The notes under the pieces: model-generated
The model's database searches: none
What the model saw: the letters and a program-made list of their open reading frames with translations, nothing else
Told to the model about the DNA's origin: nothing
Translations under genes and position numbers: made by a program
In this document: positions 10,052-19,879 of the stretch, in pieces
Numbering within the stretch: position 1 is the first letter of the stretch
How the letters are laid out: each line of letters opens with the position of its first letter
Source of the DNA: Clostridia bacterium
GTDB taxonomy: Bacteria; Bacillota; Clostridia; RGIG6154
Direction: 5' to 3'
Assembly: GCA_017409875.1 (NCBI GenBank)
Contig: JAFQRW010000011.1
Span: 186,001 to 250,000 of the forward strand
DNA length: 64,000 bases

Positions 10052-11308
10052 TTATAGAGCTTTTAAAGCTTTCTGTCCAATATCTTTTCTGTAATATGCA
10101 TTGGCAAATTTAACATTGTCTACTTTGTTATATGCGTTTTTAATTGCATCAGAAAGTGAATCTCCAATAGCACTTACTCCTAAAACTCTTCCACCTGATG
10201 TAAGAAGTTTATCTCCGTCAAGTTTAGCACCTGCTACATAAATCATATTGTCATCAGGCATTGTTATTTCAAATCCTGTATCATACTTTTGAGGATACCC
10301 ATCTGATGACATAACAACACAGCATGCGCTCTTATCAGAAAATTTAACAATGTCTTTGTTTAAAGTACCGTTTGATGTGCTTATCATAATATCAAGCAAA
10401 TCACTCTCTAAAAGTGGAAGAACAACCTGTGTTTCAGGATCGCCGAAACGGCAATTATATTCAATTACCTTAGGACCTTTTGGTGTAAGCATTAAACCAA
10501 AATACAAGCACCCTTTAAACGTTCTCCCCTCGTTTTTCATCGCATGAAGAGTTGGCATAAATATTTTTTCCATACACTCTGCAGCAATACTTTCTGTATA
10601 ATATGGATTTGGTGCAATTGTACCCATACCACCAGTGTTTAACCCTTCATCGTTGTCTTTTGCACGTTTATGATCCATAGAAGAAACCATTGGCACAAGC
10701 GTTTTTCCATCTGTAAATGCAAGAACAGAAACTTCGGGACCAGTAAGGAATTCTTCAATGACAATGTTATTTCCGCTGTCGCCAAAAACTTTATCTTCCA
10801 TAATGGAAACAACTGCCTCTTGTGCTTGTTCAAGCGTTTGCGCAATAATAACACCCTTACCTAAAGCAAGTCCATCAGCCTTAATTACAACAGGAATTTC
10901 GCAAGTTTCAAGGTATTTTAAAGCATCTTCTTTATTATTAAATGATTCATAATCCGCAGTAGGAATGTTATACTTTTTCATAAGATTCTTTGAAAAAACC
11001 TTACTTCCTTCAATAATTGCTGCTTTTTTATCAGGTCCAAAACAAGGAATACCAATTTCATTAAGTGAATCCACTGCTCCTAATACCAAAGGATCATCAG
11101 GAGCAACAACAGCAAAATCAATTTTCTGTTCTGACGCAAATTTTACAATTTGTTTAATATCTTTGGCAGCAATGTTAACGCAAGTTGCATCTTTTGCTAT
11201 ACCACCATTACCCGGAAGAGCAAAAATATCAGTAACATTTCTATTTTCTTTAATTTTTTTAATGATGGCATGTTCTCTACCACCGCCACCTACTACTAAA
11301 ACTTTCAA
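10052..11308 (-). CDS. purD: Phosphoribosylamine-glycine ligase
   Basis: ATP-grasp enzyme joining phosphoribosylamine and glycine to GAR, the second purine step. The 418 residues begin with the PurD signature VLVVGGGGREHAI. Central ATP-grasp motifs are KADGLALGKGV, GPEVSVLAFTDG and YNCRFGDPETQ, all intact. The start is TTG 11308 with a perfect AAAGGAGG site 8 nt upstream. Between purH and purL in the operon. Confidence 0.97.
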   Translation of the reverse strand: MKVLVVGGGGREHAIIKKIKENRNVTDIFALPGNGGIAKDATCVNIAAKDIKQIVKFASEQKIDFAVVAPDDPLVLGAVDSLNEIGIPCFGPDKKAAIIEGSKVFSKNLMKKYNIPTADYESFNNKEDALKYLETCEIPVVIKADGLALGKGVIIAQTLEQAQEAVVSIMEDKVFGDSGNNIVIEEFLTGPEVSVLAFTDGKTLVPMVSSMDHKRAKDNDEGLNTGGMGTIAPNPYYTESIAAECMEKIFMPTLHAMKNEGRTFKGCLYFGLMLTPKGPKVIEYNCRFGDPETQVVLPLLESDLLDIMISTSNGTLNKDIVKFSDKSACCVVMSSDGYPQKYDTGFEITMPDDNMIYVAGAKLDGDKLLTSGGRVLGVSAIGDSLSDAIKNAYNKVDNVKFANAYYRKDIGQKALKAL

Positions 11309-11334
11309 ATTGAAAGCCTCCTTTAAAAGCGATT

Positions 11335-12519
11335 TTAGTGATGGAACAATCTCATACCAGTGAATGACATTGCAATTCCAAGCTTATTGCATTCATCAAT
11401 AACAAGCTGGTCTCTGATTGAACCTCCCGGCTGAGCAATAAACGAAACTCCGCTTTTTGCAGCACGTTCAATATTGTCGCCAAATGGGAAAAATGCATCA
11501 CTGCCTAAAGCAACATTCTTGATAGTAGAAAGATATGCTTTCTTTTCTTCTTTTGTAAAAGGCTCCGGTTTTTCAGTAAATAATTTCTGCCAAACACCAT
11601 CTTTAAGTAAGTCCTCATAATCGTCCGAAATATATATATCAATTGCGTTATCTCTTTCCGGTCTTCCAACAGTTTCAATAAATGGAAGGTTTAAGACCTT
11701 TTTATTCTGACGCAAGTGCCAGATATCAGCTTTATTTCCTGCAAGTCTTGTACAGTGAATTCTTGATTGTTGACCTGCGCCAACGCCAATAGCCTGACCA
11801 TCAACAGCATAACAAACAGAATTTGACTGTGTATATTTAAGTGTAATAAGTGAAATAATTAAATCTCTAATTGCGCTTTCCGGCAAATCTTTGTTATTGG
11901 TTACAACATTATTAAGTAAATCTTTGTCAATTTTAAAATTGTTTCTTCCCTGTTCAAATGTAATACCATAAACCTGCTTAATTTCACGCTCTTCAGGGAT
12001 ATAGTCAGGATCAATTTTAACAATATTGTAATTGCCACTTCTTTTTGTTTTTAAAATTTCGAGTGCTTCCGGTTCGTAATCAGGAGCAATAACACCATCA
12101 GAAACTTCACGTGCAATAAGTTTTGCTGTTACAACGTCACACTTGTCACTAAGTGCAATCCAGTCTCCAAATGATGACATTCTGTCAGTGCCTCTTGCTC
12201 TTGCGTAAGCGGTCGCAAGCGGTGAAGAATCTAAATCTTCAATATCATCAACAAAGCACGCTTTTTTCAAATCATCACTCATTTTAATGCCGACTGCAGC
12301 AGAAGTTGGACTTACGTGTTTAAAAGATGTTGCTGCCGGCATACCTAAAGCAAGCTTTAACTCTTTAACAAGCTGCCAACTGTTAAATGCATCTAAAAAA
12401 TTAATAAATCCCGGTTTACCGGAAAGGATTTCAATAGGTAATTCCTCACCATTTGACATATAAATTTTTGCAGGTTTTTGGTTTGGGTTACAACCATATT
12501 TTAATTCAAATTCTTTCAC
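11335..12519 (-). CDS. purH: AICAR formyltransferase, stand-alone PurH C-terminal domain
   Basis: Transfers the formyl group of 10-formyl-THF to AICAR, giving FAICAR. The 394 residues correspond to the transformylase half of bifunctional PurH: the catalytic Lys-His pair is in SFKHVSPTSAAVG (about residues 66-68), and the later AGQQSRIHCTRLAG, SDAFFPFGDNIERAAKSG and FIAQPGGSIRDQ motifs are present. The N-terminal IMP cyclohydrolase (MGS-like) domain is absent. Its activity is supplied by the neighbouring purO. The GTG start lies 11 nt after purO; the purO TAG stop is inside the AGGAG ribosome site, so the two are tightly coupled. Confidence 0.93.
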   Translation of the reverse strand: MKEFELKYGCNPNQKPAKIYMSNGEELPIEILSGKPGFINFLDAFNSWQLVKELKLALGMPAATSFKHVSPTSAAVGIKMSDDLKKACFVDDIEDLDSSPLATAYARARGTDRMSSFGDWIALSDKCDVVTAKLIAREVSDGVIAPDYEPEALEILKTKRSGNYNIVKIDPDYIPEEREIKQVYGITFEQGRNNFKIDKDLLNNVVTNNKDLPESAIRDLIISLITLKYTQSNSVCYAVDGQAIGVGAGQQSRIHCTRLAGNKADIWHLRQNKKVLNLPFIETVGRPERDNAIDIYISDDYEDLLKDGVWQKLFTEKPEPFTKEEKKAYLSTIKNVALGSDAFFPFGDNIERAAKSGVSFIAQPGGSIRDQLVIDECNKLGIAMSFTGMRLFHH

Positions 12520-12530
12520 AACAATTACTC

Positions 12531-13247
12531 CTATCTATATTTATTAATCATTCTGTTTTTGATTTCACCAGTTGTTAAATCAATATATCTGACATAAAGT
12601 GATATTTTATTATCACTGTTTAAATTTTCCCACAAATTATTTGTGAATTCGTCAATATCATCAAGAATTTCAACACGCTCAGGCTCACCAGTAAAGGTTG
12701 GAATTGGATTTCCATCACAGTTATAAGTATGTATAAAGTGTCCAAGTCCATCAACAGGTTCATACGAAAATGTATATCTGTTACAGTTACCGCCTAAGCC
12801 ATCAGAACTCTTTAATATGCTCATTTTATATGAGAATTTTTCGTCAAGCGAAAGGATAGCGCTGATTCTTGGAGTAAAATTAGGACTGTCAGGCTCAAAC
12901 TTTCTAGTTTCTAATGCCTCTTCAAAAGTTTTTCCTTCTTTGATAAATTCATAAATTGTATCTGTCTGGTCGCCATTAGTAGCAATGAGTTTGTTGCCAA
13001 TATTTCTAATTGGTGAGTAGATAATTAAAGAAGGGTCCTCAACTTTTGAAGCATCAAAAGGATAAATAGTTACATCATTACCCTCTTCAACAAAAACTCT
13101 ATTTCTACTATTATCGCTTCTTCCCATAATAAAATATGCAACAACAGCATTTTTTCCGTTTTTACTCTTGCCCGCAACAATACCTCTGCCAACATAAGAA
13201 TTGTCTTTAATTAACTCTCCTATGTTGTTAACATCATAAATTCCCAT
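12531..13247 (-). CDS. purO: IMP cyclohydrolase, archaeal PurO type
   Basis: Closes FAICAR to IMP, the last purine step. The 238-residue protein matches the PurO family (PF07826), an Ntn-hydrolase-like fold first known in methanogens, not the PurH N-terminal domain. Visible family features are YVGRGIVAGKSKNGKNAVVAYFIMGRS, RNIGNKLIATNGDQTDTIYE and the NFTPRISA block. Start ATG 13247 follows GAAAGGA and lies 2 nt after the purN stop. The pairing with a formyltransferase-only purH directly downstream supports the assignment. Confidence 0.9.
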   Translation of the reverse strand: MGIYDVNNIGELIKDNSYVGRGIVAGKSKNGKNAVVAYFIMGRSDNSRNRVFVEEGNDVTIYPFDASKVEDPSLIIYSPIRNIGNKLIATNGDQTDTIYEFIKEGKTFEEALETRKFEPDSPNFTPRISAILSLDEKFSYKMSILKSSDGLGGNCNRYTFSYEPVDGLGHFIHTYNCDGNPIPTFTGEPERVEILDDIDEFTNNLWENLNSDNKISLYVRYIDLTTGEIKNRMINKYR

Positions 13248-13249
13248 AA

Positions 13250-13855
13250 TTATTTTCCTTTCTTTATATTAGATGAAACAATTTCACATGCCTTTGGAAG
13301 TATAATCCATTCTGCTTGTTCCATTACTCTTTTTTGTAAAGTTTCAGGAGTATCTCCTTCTAAAACATCAACACTTTTCTGTAAAATGATTTCACCGCCG
13401 TCAGGGATTTCGTTCACATAATGAACTGTAGCTCCTGTGACCTTAACGCCGTAATTTAAGGCAGCCTCATGTACTTTAAGGCCATAATACCCCTTTCCGC
13501 AAAACGACGGAATAAGTGATGGATGTACATTTATAATTCTGTTTCTGAACTGTTTAGTGAAATTTTCACTCAAAATACACATAAAGCCGGCAAGAACTAT
13601 GAAATCGATATCATATTCTTGTAAAATTTGAATAATTTGATTCTCAAACTCATCTTGCGTTTTGCATGTTTTTTTGTCAGCAGCTTTTGCAGCTATCCCA
13701 TACTTTTGAGCACGTTTAAGCGCATATGCATCCGGATTGCTCGCAATAACAACCTCTATCTTTCCGCTTTTTATAATTCCTGAATTTTGCGCATCAATTA
13801 AGGCTTGTAAGTTTGTTCCTCCTCCGGAAACTAAAACAGCAATTTTTGTCAGCAT
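13250..13855 (-). CDS. purN: Phosphoribosylglycinamide formyltransferase
   Basis: Folate-dependent GAR transformylase, third purine step. The 201 residues hold the N-terminal [15 protein letters not shown] loop and the catalytic triad equivalents Asn and His in [11 protein letters not shown] and Asp in [11 protein letters not shown]. It overlaps the end of purM by 7 bases. Like purH it uses 10-formyl-THF, which is relevant because the operon leader senses the signal of formyl-folate shortage. Confidence 0.96.
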   Translation of the reverse strand: MLTKIAVLVSGGGTNLQALIDAQNSGIIKSGKIEVVIASNPDAYALKRAQKYGIAAKAADKKTCKTQDEFENQIIQILQEYDIDFIVLAGFMCILSENFTKQFRNRIINVHPSLIPSFCGKGYYGLKVHEAALNYGVKVTGATVHYVNEIPDGGEIILQKSVDVLEGDTPETLQKRVMEQAEWIILPKACEIVSSNIKKGK

Positions 13856-14886
13856 ATTACCACACTCTCATCGCCTTTTACAATCTCTCCGATTATATAG
13901 GCATCTTCTCCGTTATCTTTCAAAACTGAAAGTGCCATATCAGCATCATTCTTATCAACAACAATGCTCATACCGACGCCCATGTTAAAAGTATTAAACA
14001 TATCTCTTTCGGAAATATTACCTGTTTTTGCAATAAGTTCAAAAATAGGAAGAACTTTAACAGATGCTCTGTTAATTTTTGCAGTAAATCCATCAGGAAT
14101 ACTTCTTGGGATATTTTCATAAAAGCCTCCGCCGGTAATATGTGAAACAGCTTTAACTTTAACTTTTTTAAACAATTCAAGCATTGGTTTTACATAAATT
14201 TTAGTTGGAGTAAGTAAAGTTTCGCCAATAGATTTTCCGCCTAACTCTGAAACAGGGGTTTTTATATCAGCATTTTCGACATCAAAAACTTTTCTTACAA
14301 GTGAAAAGCCATTTGAATGAACACCACTTGAAGGAAGGGCAATAATTATGTCTCCTTCTTTTATCGTTTTATTATCAAGGATTTTTTCTTTATCAACAAC
14401 ACCAACAGCAAATCCCGCTAAATCATACTCATCTTCAGGATAAAAGCCAGGCATTTCGGCTGTTTCACCGCCAATTAAAGCAGCACCAGACTGAACACAT
14501 CCTTCGGATACGCCGGATACAATCTGTGCAACTTTTTCAGGATAGTTTTTTCCTACAGCTATGTAATCAAGAAAAAACAACGGTTTTGCGCCACAGCATA
14601 TAATATCGTTAACACACATTGCAACACAATCAATGCCAACCGTATCGTGCTTGTCCATCAAAAACGCCATTTTCAGCTTTGTTCCTACACCGTCTGTTCC
14701 ACTGACAAGGACTGGGTTTTTAATATCAGACATATCCAATGAAAACAATCCGCCAAAACCTCCAATATCAGAAACAACCCCGCTTGTCATAGTGCGGGCA
14801 ATATGCTGTTTCATTAAACGAACCGCCTCATAACCTGCAGTAATATCAACACCTGCTTCTTTATAACTTTCGCTGTAACTTTTCAA
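13849..14886 (-). CDS. purM: Phosphoribosylformylglycinamidine cyclo-ligase
   Basis: AIR synthetase: ATP-dependent ring closure of FGAM to AIR, the fifth step. The 345 residues have the PurM motifs [44 protein letters not shown] and [13 protein letters not shown]. The start is TTG 14886 after an AAGGGAG site; the protein begins [14 protein letters not shown], the usual PurM N-terminus. Confidence 0.97.
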   Translation of the reverse strand: MKSYSESYKEAGVDITAGYEAVRLMKQHIARTMTSGVVSDIGGFGGLFSLDMSDIKNPVLVSGTDGVGTKLKMAFLMDKHDTVGIDCVAMCVNDIICCGAKPLFFLDYIAVGKNYPEKVAQIVSGVSEGCVQSGAALIGGETAEMPGFYPEDEYDLAGFAVGVVDKEKILDNKTIKEGDIIIALPSSGVHSNGFSLVRKVFDVENADIKTPVSELGGKSIGETLLTPTKIYVKPMLELFKKVKVKAVSHITGGGFYENIPRSIPDGFTAKINRASVKVLPIFELIAKTGNISERDMFNTFNMGVGMSIVVDKNDADMALSVLKDNGEDAYIIGEIVKGDESVVIC

Positions 14887-14922
14887 AATAAATACTCCCT
14901 TCTGTAAACTTTATAGTAGCAC

Positions 14923-14955
14923 AAAACTTTCCTGAATACGTTTCAGAAAAGTTTT
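14923..14955 (-). repeat. Hairpin between purE and purM
   Basis: Arms 14923-14936 and 14942-14955 give a 14-bp stem with one G-U pair in the minus-strand RNA. Only a short GTTTT follows, so it could be a weak terminator or an RNA-processing element that sets purE apart from the rest of the operon. Confidence 0.5.
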
Positions 14956-14961
14956 GGTTAT

Positions 14962-15465
14962 TTATTCAGCATAAAAACTGTATTTTTCAGAAATGATCCG
15001 ATCTTTTTCAAGAACTTTTTCTGATGCTATTTTACGCATATTATCAAATTTATGAGCTATTTCTTCATCTGAAACTGCGAGAATTTGCAAAGCAAGCAAA
15101 GCTGCATTTTCAGCACCGTCGATAGCCACAGTAGCAACTGGCATTCCTGAAGGCATCTGCACTGTAGATAAAAGTGCATCCAAGCCATCTAATGTTGACG
15201 ATTTAACCGGAATTCCGATCACAGGCAGAATAGTATTGGCAGCAACTGCACCGGCAAGATGTGCTGCTTTACCTGCAGCAGCGATAACCACACCAAATCC
15301 ATTTTCCTTAAGGGAAGATGCAAATTCTTTAGTCTGCGAAGGAGTTCTATGTGCAGATAAAACACGCACTTCACATGGTACACCAAATTCTTTAATTTTA
15401 TTTATACATTTTTCCATAACGGGCAAATCACTATCACTGCCCATGATCACTGCAATTTTTTTCAT
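14962..15465 (-). CDS. purE: N5-carboxyaminoimidazole ribonucleotide mutase
   Basis: Moves the carboxyl group to give CAIR, the sixth purine step. The 167 residues contain the class I PurE motifs GSDSDLPVM, SAHRTP and AAGKAAHLAGAVAANT, plus STVQMPSGMPVATVAI. Class I enzymes normally need PurK to make N5-CAIR, but no purK lies in this window. First gene of the operon, directly behind the ZTP riboswitch; start ATG 15465 has an AGGAGG site. Confidence 0.95.
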   Translation of the reverse strand: MKKIAVIMGSDSDLPVMEKCINKIKEFGVPCEVRVLSAHRTPSQTKEFASSLKENGFGVVIAAAGKAAHLAGAVAANTILPVIGIPVKSSTLDGLDALLSTVQMPSGMPVATVAIDGAENAALLALQILAVSDEEIAHKFDNMRKIASEKVLEKDRIISEKYSFYAE

Positions 15466-15484
15466 AACATCCTCCTGATTTCAA

Positions 15485-15525
15485 CAAAAGGGCAATCCTC
15501 TAAATATAAAAATAAAGGATTGCCC
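15485..15525 (-). terminator. Riboswitch-controlled terminator before purE
   Basis: Stem 15490-15499 / 15516-15525 on the minus strand followed by TTTTGTTG. The 5' arm GGGCAATCCT contains the GGGC of the riboswitch pseudoknot, so ligand-stabilised aptamer folding and termination are mutually exclusive. Confidence 0.85.
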
Positions 15526-15597
15526 AGACGGTCGACATAAATACCGCTTTTTATTCCATGTGGTATTATCCACTTATCCGTCAGTCATAAAAAGCAC
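15521..15597 (-). promoter_or_regulatory. ZTP/ZMP riboswitch (pfl motif)
   Basis: The minus-strand leader of purE folds as the pfl motif. P1 is a perfect 9-bp helix (15587-15595 with 15546-15554); P2 is GTGG/CCAC (15570-15573 with 15560-15563), enclosed by GACTGACGG and ATGGA joining strands. The 3' signature CCGTCTGGGCA (15521-15531) matches the family consensus CCGCCTGGGCA. This class binds ZTP/ZMP and switches on purine and one-carbon genes when 10-formyl-THF is short, by preventing the terminator. Purine and ykkC-type riboswitch consensus sequences do not fit. Confidence 0.9.
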
Positions 15598-15603
15598 ATT
15601 AAT

Positions 15604-15632
15604 ATGATACCATATTTTTGTAGTTTAGTCAA
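15604..15632 (-). promoter_or_regulatory. Sigma-A promoter of the purine operon
   Basis: Minus strand TTGACT (15627-15632), 17-nt spacer, TATCAT (15604-15609). Predicted transcription start near 15597 falls exactly at the first base pairs of riboswitch P1. Confidence 0.85.
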
Positions 15633-15675
15633 CAGAATTTAACATATTAAATTTCAATTTTACAAAATATTCTAT

Positions 15676-16350
15676 TTAATTATCATTGTACATTTTCCGC
15701 ATAAACATTAATGCCTTTTTTTCAAGTCTTGAAACCTGAACCTGCGATATTCCAATTACATTTGCCACCTCCTGCTGAGTCTTTTGCTTAAAAAATCTAA
15801 GCAATATTATCTGTTTGGCTTTAGCATCAAGTTTATCAATAGTTTGCTTTAAAAAAACTTTGTCTTCTATTTCCATATCATTATTTTCCTCAAACGACAT
15901 TGAATCTAAAATATAAGTTTCCTGGGGAGTTTGTTGATAAATTGAGTCAACCGGCAACGTCGCTTCGAGAGCTTCAACAATTAATTCAACACTAATTCCG
16001 GTAAAATCGCTGATTTCCTTGATTGTTGGCTCTCTTCCATTTGCTTTACTAAGGTTATCTGACGCTCTTTTAACTTTAAAAGCAGTTTCTTTTGTTGTTC
16101 TTGGAATTTTAATTATACCATCATCTCTGAAAAACCGCTTGATTTCACCTATAATTAGTGAAACAGCGTAGGTGGAAAATTTAACATTTAATTCGGCATT
16201 GTACTTTTTTGACGCTTTAATTAAGCCGATACTCCCAATTTGCACAATATCATCAAAATCAACACCACGCCCTGAAAACTTTTTTGCCACCATATATACC
16301 AGACCCATATTATCTTCAACGATGGTATTTTTTTCTAATTCATTAATCAT
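15676..16350 (-). CDS. sigF: RNA polymerase sporulation sigma factor sigma-F
   Basis: First forespore-specific sigma factor. The 224 residues show region 2 (DDIVQIGSIGLIKASKKYN, FSTYAVSLIIGEIKRFFRDDG), region 3 (REPTIKEISDFTGIS) and the region 4 helix-turn-helix (TQQEVANVIGISQVQVSRLEKKAL). Identity as sigma-F rather than sigma-G rests on the spoIIAA-spoIIAB-sigF order. It overlaps spoIIAB by 8 bases. No terminator is visible between its stop and the purE promoter, so some read-through into the purine leader is possible. Confidence 0.95.
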   Translation of the reverse strand: MINELEKNTIVEDNMGLVYMVAKKFSGRGVDFDDIVQIGSIGLIKASKKYNAELNVKFSTYAVSLIIGEIKRFFRDDGIIKIPRTTKETAFKVKRASDNLSKANGREPTIKEISDFTGISVELIVEALEATLPVDSIYQQTPQETYILDSMSFEENNDMEIEDKVFLKQTIDKLDAKAKQIILLRFFKQKTQQEVANVIGISQVQVSRLEKKALMFMRKMYNDN

Positions 16351-16771
16351 TATTTGCTATTTTTTTCCTCATTATAATTTTTGTGCCACAATCAGGTTTT
16401 GAGTAAACTTGTAAATCGTCCATAAATGTTTCCATCACCGTAAATCCCATCCCTGATCTTTCCATTTCCGGCTGAGTTGTAAATAGTGGTTGCCTTGCCG
16501 CTTCTACATCAGATATCCCATAACCCTTGTCAGAAATCTCAACTATAATCTCATTCTTACAAATTTCGGCAGACATAAATATTATTCCAGCTTTATTTTT
16601 ATATCCGTGAATTACAGCATTGGTAACAGCCTCAGAAACGGCTGTTTTAATATCACACAGTTCGTCTAAAGTAGGATTTAAATCTGAAACAAAATGCGCA
16701 ATTATCTGTCTTGCTAATTTTTCATTTTCAGCACACGCTTTAAACTGTGTGTATATGTAATTATTCTTCAT
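16343..16771 (-). CDS. spoIIAB: Anti-sigma-F factor SpoIIAB
   Basis: Serine kinase and anti-sigma factor that holds sigma-F inactive in the predivisional and mother cell and phosphorylates SpoIIAA. The 142 residues form a GHKL ATPase domain: N box in AVSEAVTNAVIHGY, G1 box in ISDKGYGI, lid region FTTQPEMERSGMGF. Start ATG follows AGGTG, one base after the spoIIAA stop. Confidence 0.95.
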   Translation of the reverse strand: MKNNYIYTQFKACAENEKLARQIIAHFVSDLNPTLDELCDIKTAVSEAVTNAVIHGYKNKAGIIFMSAEICKNEIIVEISDKGYGISDVEAARQPLFTTQPEMERSGMGFTVMETFMDDLQVYSKPDCGTKIIMRKKIANND

Positions 16772-16772
16772 T

Positions 16773-17105
16773 TTATTTCACCTCGCACGTACAGCTTTCA
16801 TTATTATACATAATCGGAATAATTTTATTTATACCTGAAATTTCAATAATTTTAAGCACAGCTTTAGTAGGATTATTGATATAAACCATACCACCTATTG
16901 CATTAAGAAGTTTATATCTGCCCAATATCATTCCTATTCCGGCACTGTCCATAAACTCAACTCCGGAAAAATCAAATATCAGGGTTTTAATTGGGCGTTT
17001 GCCAATCTCACTATCGATTTGTTTTCTGATATCAAGTGCATTTTTGTGATCAATATCTTCACATAGTTTTACAGTCAATGTATTATTTGTGACCAAAATA
17101 TTCAT
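16773..17105 (-). CDS. spoIIAA: Anti-anti-sigma factor SpoIIAA
   Basis: STAS-domain partner that releases sigma-F from SpoIIAB when unphosphorylated. The 110 residues contain FMDSAGIGMILGRYK; the serine at about position 54 aligns with the phosphorylated Ser58 of Bacillus SpoIIAA, while the next Ser is Ala here. Start ATG has an AAGGAGG site 7 nt upstream. A promoter should lie in 17110-17165, where sporulation onset normally uses sigma-H, but I could not identify convincing boxes. Confidence 0.95.
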   Translation of the reverse strand: MNILVTNNTLTVKLCEDIDHKNALDIRKQIDSEIGKRPIKTLIFDFSGVEFMDSAGIGMILGRYKLLNAIGGMVYINNPTKAVLKIIEISGINKIIPIMYNNESCTCEVK

Positions 17106-17162
17106 AATTTACCTCCTTAGTCATCATAATTTAAATGATACATTAGTACCTAAAAAATAAAT

Positions 17163-17205
17163 GCAGAAAAAAGTCGCAAACTCTATAAAAGTTTGCGACT
17201 TTTTT
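17163..17205 (-). terminator. valS terminator
   Basis: Stem 17167-17181 / 17191-17205 (core AAGTCGCAAAC) with a 9-nt loop; on the minus strand the T-rich arm continues as TTTTTTCTGC. It separates the valS operon from spoIIA. Confidence 0.88.
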
Positions 17206-17214
17206 TGCAATAAA

Positions 17215-19848
17215 TTATTTAAGCTTTTCTAAGTTTTCAATAACGCTATCAAGCATCTGACGATATTTAATTCCTTTTTCTTTTTCTTCTTCAATAAGTT
17301 TTGCCGGTGCTTTAGCAACAAAACCCTGGTTGCTTAATTTACCTTCAACTCTTTTTACTTCTGCTTCTAAGCGCTGTTTTTCTTTCAACAAGCGTTCTTT
17401 TTCTTTCTCAAGATCAACAAGATCACCCATCGGGATAAGAATTTGTGCTTCATTTGATACAACAACAGTTGCATCTTCCAACACAAAATCGTCATCAACA
17501 ATGTTAACTCCTGAAGCATTTGCAAGCTTTTTAAAGAAAACCTCACCGCTTTCAAACACATCTTTTTGTTTGGTTTTAATGTAAAGATTAGCTTTTCTTG
17601 ATACAGGAACATTCATGGTTGCTCTTGTGTTTCTTATAGCCTTGATTGCATCCATAATGAGTTCAAGTTCTTTTTCTTCTTTTTCAAAGCTCATTTCTGC
17701 TGAATATTCAGGCCATCTAGCACGCATTATTGTCTCTCCATCATGCGGAAGATGTTGCCATATTTCTTCAGTAATAAATGGCATAAATGGATGCAGAAGT
17801 GTTAATGTATTTGTCATTACATATACTAAAACACACTGCGCTGTCATATTTGTTGGGTCTTGTGCTTCATATAAACGTGGTTTAATAAGTTCAATATACC
17901 AGTCACACAAATCGTCCCATATAAAATCGTAAAGTTTAGCAACTGCAACACCAAGTTCAAACTTATCAAGATTTTCAGTTACTTCTTTAGTCAATGTGTT
18001 AAGCTTGCTGATAATCCACTTGTCCTCAACACAAAGCTTAGAAACATCAAGTTCTGCAATATTTTCTTCAGTTAAATTCATAAGAATAAATCTTGAGGCG
18101 TTCCAGATTTTGTTTGCAAAGTTTCTGCTGGCTTCAACACGTTCTTCATAATATCTCATGTCATTTCCGGGTGAATTACCTGTTGCCAATGTAAATCTGA
18201 GTGCATCAGCACCATATTTATCAATAACTTCAAGCGGATTAACACCGTTTCCAAGAGATTTTGACATTTTTCTACCCTGACTGTCACGAACTATACCGTG
18301 GATAAATACGTGTTCAAAAGGTGCTTTACCTGTGTGCTCTAAAGCAGAAAATACCATTCTTGCAACCCAGAAAAAGATAATATCGTATCCTGTAACTAAA
18401 GTGCTGGTTGGATAGAAATATTTTAAATCTTGAGTATCTTCCGGCCATCCAAGGGTTGAAAATGGCCACAATGCTGAGCTAAACCATGTATCTAAAACAT
18501 CTTCTTCCTGGCGAAGCTTTCCACCGCACTTAGCACAAGTAGTAAGCTCGTCTTTTGAAACAAACATTTCACCACAATCATCACAATAAAATGCAGGAAT
18601 TCTGTGTCCCCACCATAATTGTCTTGATATACACCAGTCACGGACATTTTCCATCCATGATAAGTATGTTTTAGAAAACCTTTCGGGAACAAATTTAAGC
18701 GTACCGTCATTAATAACCTCTATAGCAGGTTTAGCAAGCGGTTCCATTTTTACAAACCACTGCTGAGATGCAATAGGTTCAACAGTAGTGCCACATCTGT
18801 AACAAGTACCAACATTATGTGAATGCTTTTCAGTTTTTACCAAAAGTCCTAACTGTTGCAAATCATCAATAATTGCTTTTCTGGCTTCATATCTGTCCAT
18901 ACCCTTATATTTGCCGCCAAATTCGTTAACGCATGCATTGTCATCAAGCACTTTAATAACTTCAAGATTATGTCTTTTTCCTACCTCGAAGTCATTAGGA
19001 TCGTGAGCAGGTGTAATTTTAACACATCCTGTACCAAAATCCTTCTCAACATACTCATCGGCAACAACAGGAATTTCTCTGCCAACAAGTGGTAAAATGA
19101 GCATTTTACCAACCAAATCTTTATATCTTTCATCATCAGGATGAACAGCAACAGCAGTATCACCTAAAAGTGTTTCAGGTCTGGTTGTTGCAATAATAAC
19201 AAACTCACCACTATCTTTAACGGGATATTTAATATGCCAGAATGCTCCCTCCTGCTCCTGATATTCAACTTCCGCATCAGATAAAGCGGTAGCGCAATCA
19301 GGGCACCAGTTAATAATTCTGTTGCCTCTGTAAATCAAACCTTTTTCATACAGATTGCAAAAAACTTCTTTAACCGCTTTTGAACATCCTTCATCCATTG
19401 TAAAGCGTTCTCTTGACCAATCACAAGAAGAACCGAGCTTTTTAAGTTGATTTGTTATGGTGTTGCCGTATTTAGCCTTCCAATCCCAAACCATTTCCAA
19501 AAACTTTTCACGTCCAATGTCGTGGCGTGTTAAACCCTGTTCTTTTCTTAAAGTTTCTTCAACTTTAATCTGTGTGGCAATTCCGGCGTGATCTGTACCC
19601 GGCACCCAAAGGGCTTCATAACCCGAAAGCCTTTTATATCTGATTAAAATATCCTGAAGTGTTTCATCTAAAGCATGTCCCATATGAAGTTGACCAGTAA
19701 CGTTTGGAGGTGGAATAACAATGGTATAAGGCTCTTTTTTAGAATCAGCACTTGCCTTAAAATATCCATTTTTCTCCCAAGTTTCATAAAGTCTGTCTTC
19801 AAACTGCTTTGGATCATAGTTTTTTTCTATGTTTTGATGTTTGCACAT
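17215..19848 (-). CDS. valS: Valine-tRNA ligase
   Basis: Class Ia synthetase charging tRNA-Val, 877 residues. HIGH motif appears as HMGH (about residues 55-58, in [17 protein letters not shown]) and KMSKS in [14 protein letters not shown] near residue 525. Between them is the CP1 editing domain ([22 protein letters not shown]). The C-terminal tRNA-binding coiled coil ([22 protein letters not shown]) is intact. No T-box leader is present: only 31 bases separate it from the upstream small gene, so it is expressed from the 20.97-kb promoter. Confidence 0.97.
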   Translation of the reverse strand: MCKHQNIEKNYDPKQFEDRLYETWEKNGYFKASADSKKEPYTIVIPPPNVTGQLHMGHALDETLQDILIRYKRLSGYEALWVPGTDHAGIATQIKVEETLRKEQGLTRHDIGREKFLEMVWDWKAKYGNTITNQLKKLGSSCDWSRERFTMDEGCSKAVKEVFCNLYEKGLIYRGNRIINWCPDCATALSDAEVEYQEQEGAFWHIKYPVKDSGEFVIIATTRPETLLGDTAVAVHPDDERYKDLVGKMLILPLVGREIPVVADEYVEKDFGTGCVKITPAHDPNDFEVGKRHNLEVIKVLDDNACVNEFGGKYKGMDRYEARKAIIDDLQQLGLLVKTEKHSHNVGTCYRCGTTVEPIASQQWFVKMEPLAKPAIEVINDGTLKFVPERFSKTYLSWMENVRDWCISRQLWWGHRIPAFYCDDCGEMFVSKDELTTCAKCGGKLRQEEDVLDTWFSSALWPFSTLGWPEDTQDLKYFYPTSTLVTGYDIIFFWVARMVFSALEHTGKAPFEHVFIHGIVRDSQGRKMSKSLGNGVNPLEVIDKYGADALRFTLATGNSPGNDMRYYEERVEASRNFANKIWNASRFILMNLTEENIAELDVSKLCVEDKWIISKLNTLTKEVTENLDKFELGVAVAKLYDFIWDDLCDWYIELIKPRLYEAQDPTNMTAQCVLVYVMTNTLTLLHPFMPFITEEIWQHLPHDGETIMRARWPEYSAEMSFEKEEKELELIMDAIKAIRNTRATMNVPVSRKANLYIKTKQKDVFESGEVFFKKLANASGVNIVDDDFVLEDATVVVSNEAQILIPMGDLVDLEKEKERLLKEKQRLEAEVKRVEGKLSNQGFVAKAPAKLIEEEKEKGIKYRQMLDSVIENLEKLK

Positions 19849-19879
19849 TAAAAATCATTCCTTCATTAAAAATTTATAA

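Noticed and set aside
15485-15600. Purine (xpt-type) or ykkC-family riboswitch before purE
   Set aside because: The purine aptamer core is absent, and the GACTGACGG/CCGTCTGGGC signature with a perfect P1 fits the ZTP class.
17110-17165. Sigma-H promoter for spoIIAA
   Set aside because: Expected on biological grounds, but I could not find an AGGA -35 paired with a GAAT -10 at correct spacing, so none is annotated.
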